Shown piece after piece: positions 1-7,731 of a stretch of DNA of 16,229 bases. A model generated the notes under the pieces. It was not told where the DNA came from. It did not search any database and saw only the letters and a list, made by a program, of their open reading frames with translations. Source of the stretch: Microcoleaceae cyanobacterium UBA9251 (lineage in GTDB: Bacteria; Cyanobacteriota; Cyanobacteriia; Cyanobacteriales; Microcoleaceae); contig DPLL01000133.1 of assembly GCA_003542015.1 (NCBI GenBank), positions 1-16,229 on the forward strand, in the 5' to 3' direction. The position numbers and the translations under genes are program-made. Each line of letters opens with the position of its first letter. Position 1 is the first letter of the stretch.

Positions 1-891
1 AACAAGACTGTAATTGGCTATTTCCTAGCATCACTAGCAGGATTTATTGCTCTGTCTCCTTGGATTATAGTTTTTCTAAAAAATTCCGGCAATGCCAGTG
101 ATAAAACATCGTGGCAGTCTCTGAGAAGACCTTTGTCAGAATTGATCAAAAATTGGGTGTTGAACATTAACAATCAATTTGTTGACGTGGGATTTTACTG
201 GGATTTGCCACGACCGTATTTGATATCGACTCTGCCAGTTATTTTAATAATTTTAATAACGATCGCCTATTCTTTTTATTGGCTTTTAACTAAAACCGAA
301 ATGCGAGTTTGGTTGTTTGTTGTAACACTGATAGGCGTAACATTAGTATTTTTCATATCCGCAGATTTAATCAAGGGAGGCCTTCGATCGGCCAACGCTC
401 GTTACATGATTCCCTGTTATTTAGGGATGCAGATATCTGTTGCTTATCTTTTTACTAAAGTTCAAGTGACAACCCAATTACAAAAGCTGTGGAGGGTGGC
501 TCTAGTTGCTCTGCTTTCAATGGGAATTGTGTCCTGCTGCCTCTATGTGTCAGCAGATAATTGGTGGGACAAAGACCGATCTTTTATTAACGTTTCGATC
601 GCCCGCACAGTCAACTCAGCTTCTAAGCCATTAATCATAACAGACTTTTCGGTGTATAATGTAGATAAGATAGGCAATTTACTTGGTATGAGTCACCAAA
701 TAGATCCCAAAACTAAATTATTACTAATGTCACCTAAAAATGTTCAAATTCCTGGAAATTTTAATGAGGTTTTTTTGTACAGTATTTCCCCAGAATTAAA
801 GACACAAATTGCTAAAATTAATCAATATAAAATACAAACAATCTATGCTGAAAATGACGAAATTATTCTAGGAAAAATAGTCAACAAATGA
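1..891 (+). CDS. Membrane glycosyltransferase, C-terminal part (PMT/GT39-like), cut by the window start
   Basis: The reading frame is open from the first base of the window, so this is the 3' part of a longer gene; the internal TTG at 133 is not a likely start. The visible protein has several hydrophobic membrane segments, then a soluble C-terminal tail. It is a paralogue of the next gene: the stretch KGGLRSANARYMIPCYLG (about residues 124-141 of the visible frame) matches KGGRRSTNPRYLVPCYVG in that protein, and both continue with a membrane helix, a DNWW/DSWW motif and an ASKPLI strand. By analogy it is an integral-membrane glycosyltransferase using a lipid-linked sugar donor. The catalytic N-terminal half lies outside the window. 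Only 36 bp separate its stop from the likely start of the next gene, so the two are probably co-transcribed. Confidence 0.8.
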   Translation, partial: NKTVIGYFLASLAGFIALSPWIIVFLKNSGNASDKTSWQSLRRPLSELIKNWVLNINNQFVDVGFYWDLPRPYLISTLPVILIILITIAYSFYWLLTKTEMRVWLFVVTLIGVTLVFFISADLIKGGLRSANARYMIPCYLGMQISVAYLFTKVQVTTQLQKLWRVALVALLSMGIVSCCLYVSADNWWDKDRSFINVSIARTVNSASKPLIITDFSVYNVDKIGNLLGMSHQIDPKTKLLLMSPKNVQIPGNFNEVFLYSISPELKTQIAKINQYKIQTIYAENDEIILGKIVNK

Positions 892-927
892 TGTTTTATA
901 TAGCCACCGCAGGTGAGTTGGTTTAAA

Positions 928-2601
928 ATGGAATTTCCGAAAAATTGCGAGGGACTAAATTCTCACAACCCGCCCCTTGACAAGTGGCTGCGATTTTTAA
1001 TTGTAGTTGTATTAGTCATAGGTATATTTTTTCGCTTCGCAAATCTCGATCGCAAATTTTACTGGATCGACGAAACCTATACTTCCCTGAGAGTTTCCGG
1101 CTACACCGAAGCCGAAATGCTCAAACAAATTTCTTACCAGCAAATAACCTTACCCTTAGATTTACAAAAATATCAGCAGATAAATTCAGAACACAATTTA
1201 ACTGATACCCTGAATTCTTTAGCAACAGAAGACCCCCAGCACCCGCCACTGTATTACATACTAGCGCGATATTGGGCCCAGTGGTTCGGCAGTTCTGTTA
1301 CAGCAATGAGAAGTTTAGCCGCTGTGATTAGCTTGCTAGTATTTCCCAGCATTTATTGGCTAGCTTGGGAGTTATTTGAATCTGCCAATGTTGCGTGGAT
1401 GGCGATCGCAATTTTCGCAATTTCTCCCTACCATATTCTGTTTGCTCAAGAAGCAAGACAGTACAGTTTGTGGACTGTCACTACTATTTTATCAACGGCG
1501 GCCTTGCTGCGATCAATGGGCGCTGACGCAAATCAAAACCCAATTTGGCTGGTTTATCACTGGACAATTTACGCAATCATGACAACCCTGGGATTTTACA
1601 CCCACTTGTTATTTGTCTGCGTCGCCGCCGCCCATGCAATCTACGTCGCAATCATTGCAAACTGGCGCGATGTTAAAACATTTATTGCCTATTATGTAGC
1701 AGCTTTACTAGCCTTAATTGCCTTCATGCCTTCTCTAGTAAATGTTGTAGAAAACTTCAATCAAATTAGAAGCACAACAGTATGGGCCCAACAGACAAAT
1801 CTCTTGAGATTAGTTAGCAGGTGGGTGGGTGCCGTCAGCATCGCATTTTTTGATTTTGGCATGGATGGAACTGCATCTGCAACACAATTAGCCTTACTAA
1901 TTCCCCTGAGTATCATCATCCTAGCTTTGGTCGGATATGCAATTTATTTCCTGTGCCAACATACACCAAAACGGGTTTGGTTATTGATATTGTTAACAAT
2001 TGCAACAACTGCTTTTTTTTTAGCAGTACCTGATATAATGAAAGGTGGAAGGCGATCTACAAATCCGCGATATCTAGTGCCATGTTATGTGGGAATTCAG
2101 CTAGCAGTTGCTTACCTGCTGTCGCTAAAAATTAGCACCAATCTCGATAATTTTAAACAGCAAAGATTGTGGAAAACAGCTATAGTAGCACTGTTTTCTG
2201 TCGGCATTATATCCGCTGGAATGAGTTCTCAAGCAGACAGTTGGTGGAACAAAGGCAGCGGTTGGCTGCGCGCAGAATTAGAAGTAGCTAAGACTATTAA
2301 TCAAGCCAGCAAGCCCCTAATAGTGAGCGATGCCAATATAGCATATATCATGCCTTTAAGTTATCGCCTCGAACCAAAAGTCAAACTACTAATCGAACCC
2401 CGCTGCTACACTTCTTGCTACAAAAATCGCGACTTGGCACTTGCAAAACCAAAAATACCTAGAATTCCTAACGGTTTTAGTGAAGTGTTTTTATACAAAC
2501 CATCCTCAGCTTTGCGATCGGGAATCCAGCAGCAAAATTATCAAATAGACTCCGTTATCGGTACTGTCGAGCTCAAACTCTGGAAACTCACCAAAAAATA
2601 G
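928..2601 (+). CDS. Membrane glycosyltransferase of the PMT_2/GT39-like superfamily
   Basis: This 557-residue protein has a first membrane helix at about residues 20-40, followed at once by an acidic WIDETYTSL segment. A conserved DPQHPPLYY loop comes later, then about ten further membrane helices and a soluble C-terminal tail. This is the plan of the dolichyl-phosphate-mannose/ArnT-like glycosyltransferases, where the Asp-Glu pair in the first periplasmic loop is catalytic. It probably moves a sugar from a polyprenyl-phosphate donor to an envelope glycan or protein; the acceptor is unknown. I prefer the ATG at 928 over the GTG at 913 because AGGTGAG at 911-917 is a good ribosome binding site 10 nt upstream of the ATG and would overlap the GTG start. 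It is a tandem paralogue of the upstream gene, probably by local duplication. Confidence 0.85.
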   Translation: MEFPKNCEGLNSHNPPLDKWLRFLIVVVLVIGIFFRFANLDRKFYWIDETYTSLRVSGYTEAEMLKQISYQQITLPLDLQKYQQINSEHNLTDTLNSLATEDPQHPPLYYILARYWAQWFGSSVTAMRSLAAVISLLVFPSIYWLAWELFESANVAWMAIAIFAISPYHILFAQEARQYSLWTVTTILSTAALLRSMGADANQNPIWLVYHWTIYAIMTTLGFYTHLLFVCVAAAHAIYVAIIANWRDVKTFIAYYVAALLALIAFMPSLVNVVENFNQIRSTTVWAQQTNLLRLVSRWVGAVSIAFFDFGMDGTASATQLALLIPLSIIILALVGYAIYFLCQHTPKRVWLLILLTIATTAFFLAVPDIMKGGRRSTNPRYLVPCYVGIQLAVAYLLSLKISTNLDNFKQQRLWKTAIVALFSVGIISAGMSSQADSWWNKGSGWLRAELEVAKTINQASKPLIVSDANIAYIMPLSYRLEPKVKLLIEPRCYTSCYKNRDLALAKPKIPRIPNGFSEVFLYKPSSALRSGIQQQNYQIDSVIGTVELKLWKLTKK

Positions 2602-2669
2602 ATTTTAGACCGAGACCTTTAGCGGTAAACTAGAAGTAAGAATCCAAAAAATAACATCAAAAATCTAAA

Positions 2670-3149
2670 ATGACAGTCACCGAAACCTCCAATATTCGCA
2701 AACTGCTGTGCGATCCAGACTTGGGGTTGATCCCTCACCTAGAGAAGTGCCTCAAAGACTTGCACTCATCTGCGATCGCCACCGGAGAAAAATTCAAGCT
2801 AGAACCTTACGATCTAGAACTCGGACATTGCCACACCTACAAGCTTCCCAACGAACAAAAACCCCTCGTCACGCAGTTAGTTTTGATGAAATTCCCGCTG
2901 ACTGGGCAAGTCCAAGACAAGATGGAATTGTCTTTGTTAGTTGCTGAGTTGCAGAACCAAATCGATATCAAAATTATCGACTGGAGTGCCTTAGAACGCC
3001 GCCAATATAACATACACGGCATTCCATTAAAGCAACCCATAACCAAAATAGACGGGGAGATGAATTACAACTTAGTATTCGATAGACCAAACTATTGCTG
3101 CATCACCCTGTGTCGCCAATTTGAATTAACTTACGCCGCCAACTTTTAA
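2670..3149 (+). CDS. Conserved-looking hypothetical protein, 159 aa
   Basis: I do not recognise this protein. It is soluble, with no signal peptide or membrane segment, and mixes alpha and beta predictions by eye. It carries five cysteines (CDPDLG near the N-terminus, CLKDL, GHCH, and CCITLC near the C-terminus), but they do not form an obvious metal site. The frame has cyanobacterial features, including a HIP1 site at 2771, and starts with a plausible ATG after an A-rich leader without a clear Shine-Dalgarno sequence. It lies 68 bp downstream of the glycosyltransferase on the same strand and is followed by a repeat element. It may be a lineage-specific protein; no function is proposed. Confidence 0.65.
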   Translation: MTVTETSNIRKLLCDPDLGLIPHLEKCLKDLHSSAIATGEKFKLEPYDLELGHCHTYKLPNEQKPLVTQLVLMKFPLTGQVQDKMELSLLVAELQNQIDIKIIDWSALERRQYNIHGIPLKQPITKIDGEMNYNLVFDRPNYCCITLCRQFELTYAANF

Positions 3150-3156
3150 GGAAACT

Positions 3157-3354
3157 TGTAGGGGCGGGTTTCACGAGAAATATTGATGGTAAACCTACCA
3201 TCTATAAAACCCGCCCCCATCCCACGGTAAACCCCTTGTACATTTTTCGCATTCGATACAAATCAAGGTTGATGTAGATTGTTGGTGGTGCGAGGGCGGG
3301 TTTATATAGATTGTTGATAATCGTTATATATTGTTTGTAAAACCCGCCCCTACA
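3157..3354. repeat. 198-bp element with 15-bp perfect terminal inverted repeats and nested hairpins
   Basis: The ends TGTAGGGGCGGGTTT (3157-3171) and AAACCCGCCCCTACA (3340-3354) are perfect inverted copies. Each end also pairs with an internal copy of the core GGGCGGGTTT: 3161-3171 with 3207-3217, and 3294-3303 with 3340-3349. The first hairpin contains a second one, GATGGTA (3185-3191) with TACCATC (3196-3202). The result looks like two short palindromic units forming one larger element. No reading frame inside it looks real. It is best described as a non-coding mobile-type (MITE-like) repeat of cyanobacterial intergenic DNA. Confidence 0.6.
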
Positions 3355-3376
3355 AAATTTGGTAACAGTCAAGCCT

Positions 3377-3404
3377 ATTACCAATTACCCATTACCAATT
3401 AATT
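3377..3404. repeat. Short tandem heptamer repeat (four units of ATTACCA)
   Basis: Units at 3377, 3384, 3391 and 3398 read ATTACCA, ATTACCC, ATTACCA and ATTAATT. Seven-base tandem repeats between genes (STRR) are a known habit of filamentous cyanobacteria. The last unit shares one base with the protease stop codon (3404-3406). Confidence 0.65.
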
Positions 3405-5458
3405 CAAACTATGATATCCGATCGATTGGCAGTTTCTGCCAGAATCCTCTTAATTTGGGCCGGAGTCAGATTCGGATTAGCTTGCAACATCAAAGCTACC
3501 ACACCAGATACATAGGCCACAGCCATCGAAGTACCTGCAAAATACCGATAAGGAACACCCGGTACGGACAGGGGTACAGTTGAATAGATATCCCCAGAAT
3601 CCGCCCTGCCACCGTCACCTCCAGGGCCAATAAAATAATCGATGACTTCAGTTCCAGCCAGGTTAGAAAAACTTGAAAACTGCTTGTTCCGCTGAATCGA
3701 ACCGACAGCAATTCCTACCTCCGCAGCAAATCTAGCCGGATAATCTACCTGGGGGCGAGCATCATTTCCCCCAGCGGAAATCACAGTTACGCCCTTAGCT
3801 TCCGCCGCTCGAATAGCATTCAATTCGTCGTTGTTCAACTGTAAGCCACCCAAACTCAGATTAATGATCTTCGCCCCATTGGAAACTGCATAATTAATCG
3901 CATTAATTTCATCCCTAATTGTTCCTAATCCTCCTCGATCGAGTATTTTCAAAGGCATAATCTTGGCAGTTGGTGCTGTTCCAGTCATGCCCACGCCATC
4001 GTTTTTCGCCGCCACTAAACCCGATATATGAGTGCCGTGATTATTGTCATCCATCGGGTTATTATCATTATTGACAAAATCCCATCCGTGCAAATCGTCA
4101 ACAAAGCCATTCCCATCATCATCAAGGCCGTTGTTAGCTTTATTTCGACCCTGGGAGTCAACGCCGTTTTCCCCGCTATTACTCCAAATATTCCCGGTCA
4201 AATCAGGGTGGTTATAGTCAACCCCGCTGTCGATAACTGCAATGACAATTCCGTCTCCAGTCAACCCCTGAGCCCAAACTTCTGGAGCTTTAACTAAATC
4301 TTGGCCCCACTCGTCGCCGCCCAAGTCGGGAAAGTCAGGAAAAATTGCAACACCCTCAGCTTTAGCAACTGCGGCCGCCGCATTCACCAAACCATAGCCA
4401 AAACGAGAATCAAAACCGTCTAAGTTGCTAACATTATTAGCGGCAACTGTTGTGGGAATTGCAGACAAATTTAGGGTAAAATTTGTACTGCCTTGGTACT
4501 GAGAAACCCGGACGTAGTAAGTTCCAGGATTTAAAGCGTTGATTTCGATGGATTTTGGCGATAAACTAGACTCTTGAGAAGAAGCAATAATATCGGTGAA
4601 GTCAATAGAATTATCGCCGTTAATATCTTTAATCACAGCAACACCAACATCGGTACTCAAACCGCTGAGATTTAAACTGAAGTCGCTAGTTACTGATAAA
4701 GTAAAACGGTAGATATCGTCTGGTATAGCGTTGCTAACCGAGTCTACAATTGTTTGAGTGCTGTTGAGAATGCCGAGGTCGCGGGCTTGGCTGAGTTGGT
4801 TGCTCAATACCGCAGTGGCAGAGATGAATCTACCGCTGAGGTCTTTTGGAGATGCGTTGGCAACTAAGCCGAGAATAGCACCGGACTGGCGAATTTTAAT
4901 TAATGTATTGGAAATACCAGAGGCGATCGCAATTTCTTCGAGAATTAAGTCAGTTTCGGTGAGATTGTCAGTTAGTCCGATCGCATCCACAAAACTGTTA
5001 AAGTCAGTAATAATATCAGCGGCAGCCGGATCGATGACTGCTGAATCGGTGCGGAGGACAAAAGTATCGGGGCCCAAACCTCCTGTCAAAGTATCTTTGC
5101 CCGCATCTCCTAGTAAAACGTCGCTGCCCTCACCACCGTTGAGTACGTCACCTCCCTTACCTCCCTGCAAGGTATCATTGCCGGAGTCGCCGAAGAGTAA
5201 GTCGTTGCCGGTACCACCGTTGAGTAAGTCATTGTCGGCGCCACCGAATAGAGTATCGGAATTGCCACCACCAAGGAGTCTGTCGTTACCGTCATCACCG
5301 CTAATGCGATCGGCATCCGAGGCACCGACAATAAAATCGTTGCCCCCCAGAGCAAAAAGTCCGTTTGGGTAAGGAGTTAAAAAGCCCGGTGTTAAAGTGA
5401 AACTATTGGGGCCATTGTCTAAAAGATAGGAACGACCGTCAGGACTCGGGCCAGCCAT
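3404..5458 (-). CDS. RTX-repeat subtilisin-like serine protease (peptidase S8)
   Basis: This 684-residue protein opens with about ten glycine/aspartate-rich RTX nonapeptides (residues 36-135, pattern GGxGxDxLxGG) that bind calcium. A linker follows, then a pre-peptidase-C-terminal-like beta domain (about 236-333) that includes a calcium-loop-like DINGDNSIDFTD. The peptidase S8 domain (about 395-670) has the full triad: Asp410 in VIDSGVDYNHPDL, His474 in NNHGTH and Ser644 in GTSMA, with oxyanion Asn565. There is no Sec signal peptide, which fits type I (RTX-type) export, although RTX repeats are usually C-terminal. The motif GYGLVNAAAAV (354-364), normally the closing segment of an S8 domain, sits before the catalytic domain, and the protein stops soon after LTPAQIKRILAETA. 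The start is supported by GGAG about 10 nt upstream on the minus strand. It is probably an extracellular protease; the target is unknown. Confidence 0.92.
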   Translation of the reverse strand: MAGPSPDGRSYLLDNGPNSFTLTPGFLTPYPNGLFALGGNDFIVGASDADRISGDDGNDRLLGGGNSDTLFGGADNDLLNGGTGNDLLFGDSGNDTLQGGKGGDVLNGGEGSDVLLGDAGKDTLTGGLGPDTFVLRTDSAVIDPAAADIITDFNSFVDAIGLTDNLTETDLILEEIAIASGISNTLIKIRQSGAILGLVANASPKDLSGRFISATAVLSNQLSQARDLGILNSTQTIVDSVSNAIPDDIYRFTLSVTSDFSLNLSGLSTDVGVAVIKDINGDNSIDFTDIIASSQESSLSPKSIEINALNPGTYYVRVSQYQGSTNFTLNLSAIPTTVAANNVSNLDGFDSRFGYGLVNAAAAVAKAEGVAIFPDFPDLGGDEWGQDLVKAPEVWAQGLTGDGIVIAVIDSGVDYNHPDLTGNIWSNSGENGVDSQGRNKANNGLDDDGNGFVDDLHGWDFVNNDNNPMDDNNHGTHISGLVAAKNDGVGMTGTAPTAKIMPLKILDRGGLGTIRDEINAINYAVSNGAKIINLSLGGLQLNNDELNAIRAAEAKGVTVISAGGNDARPQVDYPARFAAEVGIAVGSIQRNKQFSSFSNLAGTEVIDYFIGPGGDGGRADSGDIYSTVPLSVPGVPYRYFAGTSMAVAYVSGVVALMLQANPNLTPAQIKRILAETANRSDIIV

Positions 5459-5472
5459 AGAAACATACTCCG

Positions 5473-5478
5473 TATAAT
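5473..5478 (+). promoter_or_regulatory. Candidate -10 box TATAAT for the YbhN-like gene
   Basis: A perfect TATAAT lies about 30 nt upstream of the ATG at 5509, in the 50-bp gap between two divergent genes. No convincing -35 is present at the expected distance, so this is only a candidate. Confidence 0.35.
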
Positions 5479-5508
5479 TGCGATCGATCTAAATTTTAAA
5501 GTTTAAAT

Positions 5509-6606
5509 ATGAGATTGTGGTTAAAAAATCAATCCCAAATTCAAAATCGGTATCGGAAAATGGGCAACCCAAATTTACCTCGAATTCAGAATTTAATCAA
5601 ACTTGCGAAATCGCGTCTCCAGCCTTATTTGCGCTATTGTATTTTGGGCGGGACGTTTTTATTTATTGCCCAAGCCTTGGTAACTCACTGGCGAGAAGTC
5701 GCGAATATCCGAATGGCCGCCGAAAGTTTTCCTTTATTGGCGATCGCCCAAGGCGTCACTTTATTGTCTTTAATTTTTGCCGGCTGGGTGTGGATGTTGA
5801 TTTTGCGGGAATTTCGCCAACGTGTAAATGCGGCTTGGGCGATTCAAGTTTTTCTCAAAACTAATATTGCCAAGTATTTACCGGGGAATATTTGGCATTT
5901 TTGGGGTAGAATATTGGACGCAAAAAAGGCAGGGATTTCGCCCAAAGTTGCCACTCTCAGCGTCTTGCTGGAACCGCTGCTAATGGCTTCGGCTGGCTTG
6001 CTGATTGGGTTGATCAGTTTTGGGAAAATAAATTTGTTGTTGCGGATTTTCGGTTTTACTGCTATTTTGATGATGATTCGTCCGCAAACTTTAAATCCGA
6101 TCGTCCTATTTGTAGAGAAGTTGAAGTTAGAGAAGAAGGATGGGAAAAATTTAAATACTGGCGATACTGCGATCGATAGATTTCAATTTAGTACAGAGTC
6201 TACCTCCAATCTAACAAAAATAACATCGACTGTCAAGTCTAAACGGAAAATAAATTTACCAATTAAACGTTATCCTTTAGTGCCGTTAATTGGACAAATG
6301 TGTTTTATCGGATTGCGGGGCAGCGGTTTTGTGCTAACTGTGATGGCTTTAACCACCGTGAATTTTAGCCAAATTCCCAACTTGTTTGGTGCTTTTTGTT
6401 TTGCATTTGTCGTGGGTTTAGTTGTACCGGGAGCACCGGGAGGAATGGGAGTATTTGAAGCAACGGCGATCGCGCTACTGGACGATCGCTTTTCTACGGG
6501 TATAATTCTGAGTGCGGTGGCTTTGTATCGGATTATCAGTATTCTGGCGGATGTTTCCGGTGCATTTTTGGTTAAGCTCGATCGAAAGCGCGATCGGCTT
6601 ATGTAG
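5509..6606 (+). CDS. YbhN/AglD-type integral membrane protein (UPF0104, LPG synthase/flippase TM domain)
   Basis: This 365-residue protein has about seven to eight hydrophobic helices. Family-typical segments are KTNIAKYLPGNIWHF (near residue 116) and PGAPGGMGVFEATAIALL (near residue 310), which match the conserved KY.PG and PGG.G..E motifs of the YbhN/AglD/MprF-transmembrane superfamily. Members move or modify lipids and lipid-linked sugars in the cytoplasmic membrane; the substrate here cannot be read from the sequence. A hydrophilic insert (about 203-258) lies in the middle. The start is uncertain: ATG 5509 or the in-frame ATG at 5560, since neither has a good Shine-Dalgarno sequence. It is divergent from the protease gene and is followed by repeats. 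Confidence 0.85.
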   Translation: MRLWLKNQSQIQNRYRKMGNPNLPRIQNLIKLAKSRLQPYLRYCILGGTFLFIAQALVTHWREVANIRMAAESFPLLAIAQGVTLLSLIFAGWVWMLILREFRQRVNAAWAIQVFLKTNIAKYLPGNIWHFWGRILDAKKAGISPKVATLSVLLEPLLMASAGLLIGLISFGKINLLLRIFGFTAILMMIRPQTLNPIVLFVEKLKLEKKDGKNLNTGDTAIDRFQFSTESTSNLTKITSTVKSKRKINLPIKRYPLVPLIGQMCFIGLRGSGFVLTVMALTTVNFSQIPNLFGAFCFAFVVGLVVPGAPGGMGVFEATAIALLDDRFSTGIILSAVALYRIISILADVSGAFLVKLDRKRDRLM

Positions 6607-6736
6607 GGGCGGTGGATGGTGCCCGCCAGGTTTCTGTAATTCATTTTTCTCTCGTGCTTTGCCTCAATCAGCGATCGCTGAAATCGAAGAGCGATCGCCT
6701 ACAATCATCAATAACAAAACTTATGGACTCCGACAA

Positions 6737-6801
6737 AGAAACCGGGTTTTTTACCAAATCGGCGGGTAACAACGAAGGAACTCGGAAAAAACCCGGTTTC
6801 T
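6737..6801. repeat. Inverted repeat with 16-bp perfect arms between convergent genes
   Basis: AGAAACCGGGTTTTTT (6737-6752) is perfectly inverted at 6786-6801. The AGAAACCGGGTTT core resembles a repeat common in Microcoleus/Oscillatoria intergenic DNA. Because it lies between two convergent genes and each arm holds a GC core next to a T or A run, it could also act as a bidirectional terminator. The rest of 6607-6855 holds a TGTAGGGGCGG fragment at 6602-6612, related to the 198-bp element, and two GCGATCGC sites; I see no gene there. Confidence 0.55.
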
Positions 6802-6855
6802 GGGCCACATCGCAAGTCTTATTAGGTCGATCGCACTTCAGTGAGATTAGTTAAT

Positions 6856-7368
6856 TTACGGGCGATCTTTTCCATCCATGTCTTCTGTGATGGTTGGCTC
6901 TGAAAGCGAAGGTAATGTTAGTTGGAGGTGAATGTCAATTGTTATTGAATGACTTTGATTGTTCAAACTTATATTAACTATGTTTACTAACGGAACTTGG
7001 GGTAAATAATTGCTTGAGTGAGATTTCACAGAGGGCGTAGTTTTGTATCCAGCTTCCTCTAGGCAGTTGTGAATATTTCTCCAGTTGCTGACCTTTTCAT
7101 TAGGTACATCTGTAATTTTTTTAAAGTATTGATATAAAGTTTTAGATATATAAACCTCAACGCCTTTACGACTTTGATGGAGTTGGCTAGCTATTTCCGC
7201 AGGGCTGTGGCCGCAGAGCAAACCTCGAAGAAACAGCTTTTCCCGTTCTGTCAGTCCCTTTCTGGCACGGGGAGATACTTGCCATTTGGCTTCTGCCATA
7301 GCTTTGTAGAGCCTTTCCAAGTCCCAGTTATTCGCAGCTTCAGCAAACATCTCGTCGCTGGATGTCAT
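6856..7368 (-). CDS. Helix-turn-helix protein divergent from the E1/E2/JAB cassette
   Basis: This 170-residue soluble protein has an N-terminal helical region and a LuxR-like helix-turn-helix at about residues 39-84 (LTEREKLFLRGLLCG, then SPAEIASQL, then the recognition-helix region RKGVEVYISKTLYQYF). A conserved NWRNI...LEEAGYK tail follows at about 95-109. This arrangement resembles the HTH domain found at the N-terminus of cyanobacterial NACHT/iSTAND and WD40 ATPases, but here it stands alone with no ATPase. The C-terminal part (about 124-170) is beta-prone, ends in an acidic tail and is unrecognised. The likely role is a local transcription regulator of the divergent cassette and itself; the alternative is an adaptor domain of a conflict system. 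A 363-bp intergenic region with a 24-bp palindrome separates the two transcription units. Confidence 0.75.
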   Translation of the reverse strand: MTSSDEMFAEAANNWDLERLYKAMAEAKWQVSPRARKGLTEREKLFLRGLLCGHSPAEIASQLHQSRKGVEVYISKTLYQYFKKITDVPNEKVSNWRNIHNCLEEAGYKTTPSVKSHSSNYLPQVPLVNIVNISLNNQSHSITIDIHLQLTLPSLSEPTITEDMDGKDRP

Positions 7369-7590
7369 GGCAGTATGTCTCGCTTAGTTGATAGCTAGAG
7401 CCTAACTAAAGTTATAGCTTTGGCTAGTTGCTATCTGAATATACTTAGTTTATCATCGTCATAGCTACTCTAGTTCAGCTTCTTTGGACTAACAAGGCAT
7501 CATACCACCCAAAGCTTGACTAACTAACGCTTTCAGGCTATGGACTCTTAAAGAGATTTAGGGTAAAAAAGGCATTAAGGAACCGTTAGC

Positions 7591-7596
7591 TTGACA
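7591..7596 (+). promoter_or_regulatory. Possible -35 box TTGACA upstream of the cassette
   Basis: A consensus TTGACA lies 14 bp before the 24-bp palindrome. No good -10 box is found 16-18 nt downstream, where the palindrome lies, so binding there would occlude the promoter. The rest of 7369-7731 shows only weak inverted pieces near the start of the HTH gene (GATAGC 7390-7395 with GCTATC 7430-7435) and no gene. Confidence 0.3.
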
Positions 7597-7605
7597 GAGT
7601 AAACT

Positions 7606-7642
7606 TTCAGAGTTCTTGCCAATTGGCAAGAACTTCAGAGTT
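7606..7642. promoter_or_regulatory. Operator-like 24-bp perfect palindrome flanked by 9-bp direct repeats
   Basis: The half-site AGTTCTTGCCAA (7611-7622) is followed directly by its exact reverse complement (7623-7634). The 9-mer TTCAGAGTT occurs on both sides (7606-7614 and 7634-7642), overlapping the palindrome ends. The lack of a spacer and of a T-run argues against a terminator. Its place between a divergent HTH gene and the cassette suggests a regulator binding site. Confidence 0.6.
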
Positions 7643-7731
7643 TATTGCTTAATTAAGTCAAGATTAATTGCTCCCTTTTACCGAATGATTAAGTTAGGAG
7701 TAGCTAAAGCTGTTTTTCACTGGTTAAGCAA

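Noticed and set aside
3377..3404. CRISPR-like array
   Set aside because: The repeats are 7-bp head-to-tail units without spacers; no cas gene is present.
4758..5372. Long plus-strand open frame of 204 codons
   Set aside because: It lies opposite the RTX repeats of the protease; its proline/serine-rich translation (LPSPPLS-type repeats) is the mirror of the glycine/aspartate repeats.
7174..7398. Plus-strand open frame opposite the HTH gene
   Set aside because: It is the mirror of the HTH coding region and extends into the promoter region; it has no recognisable content.
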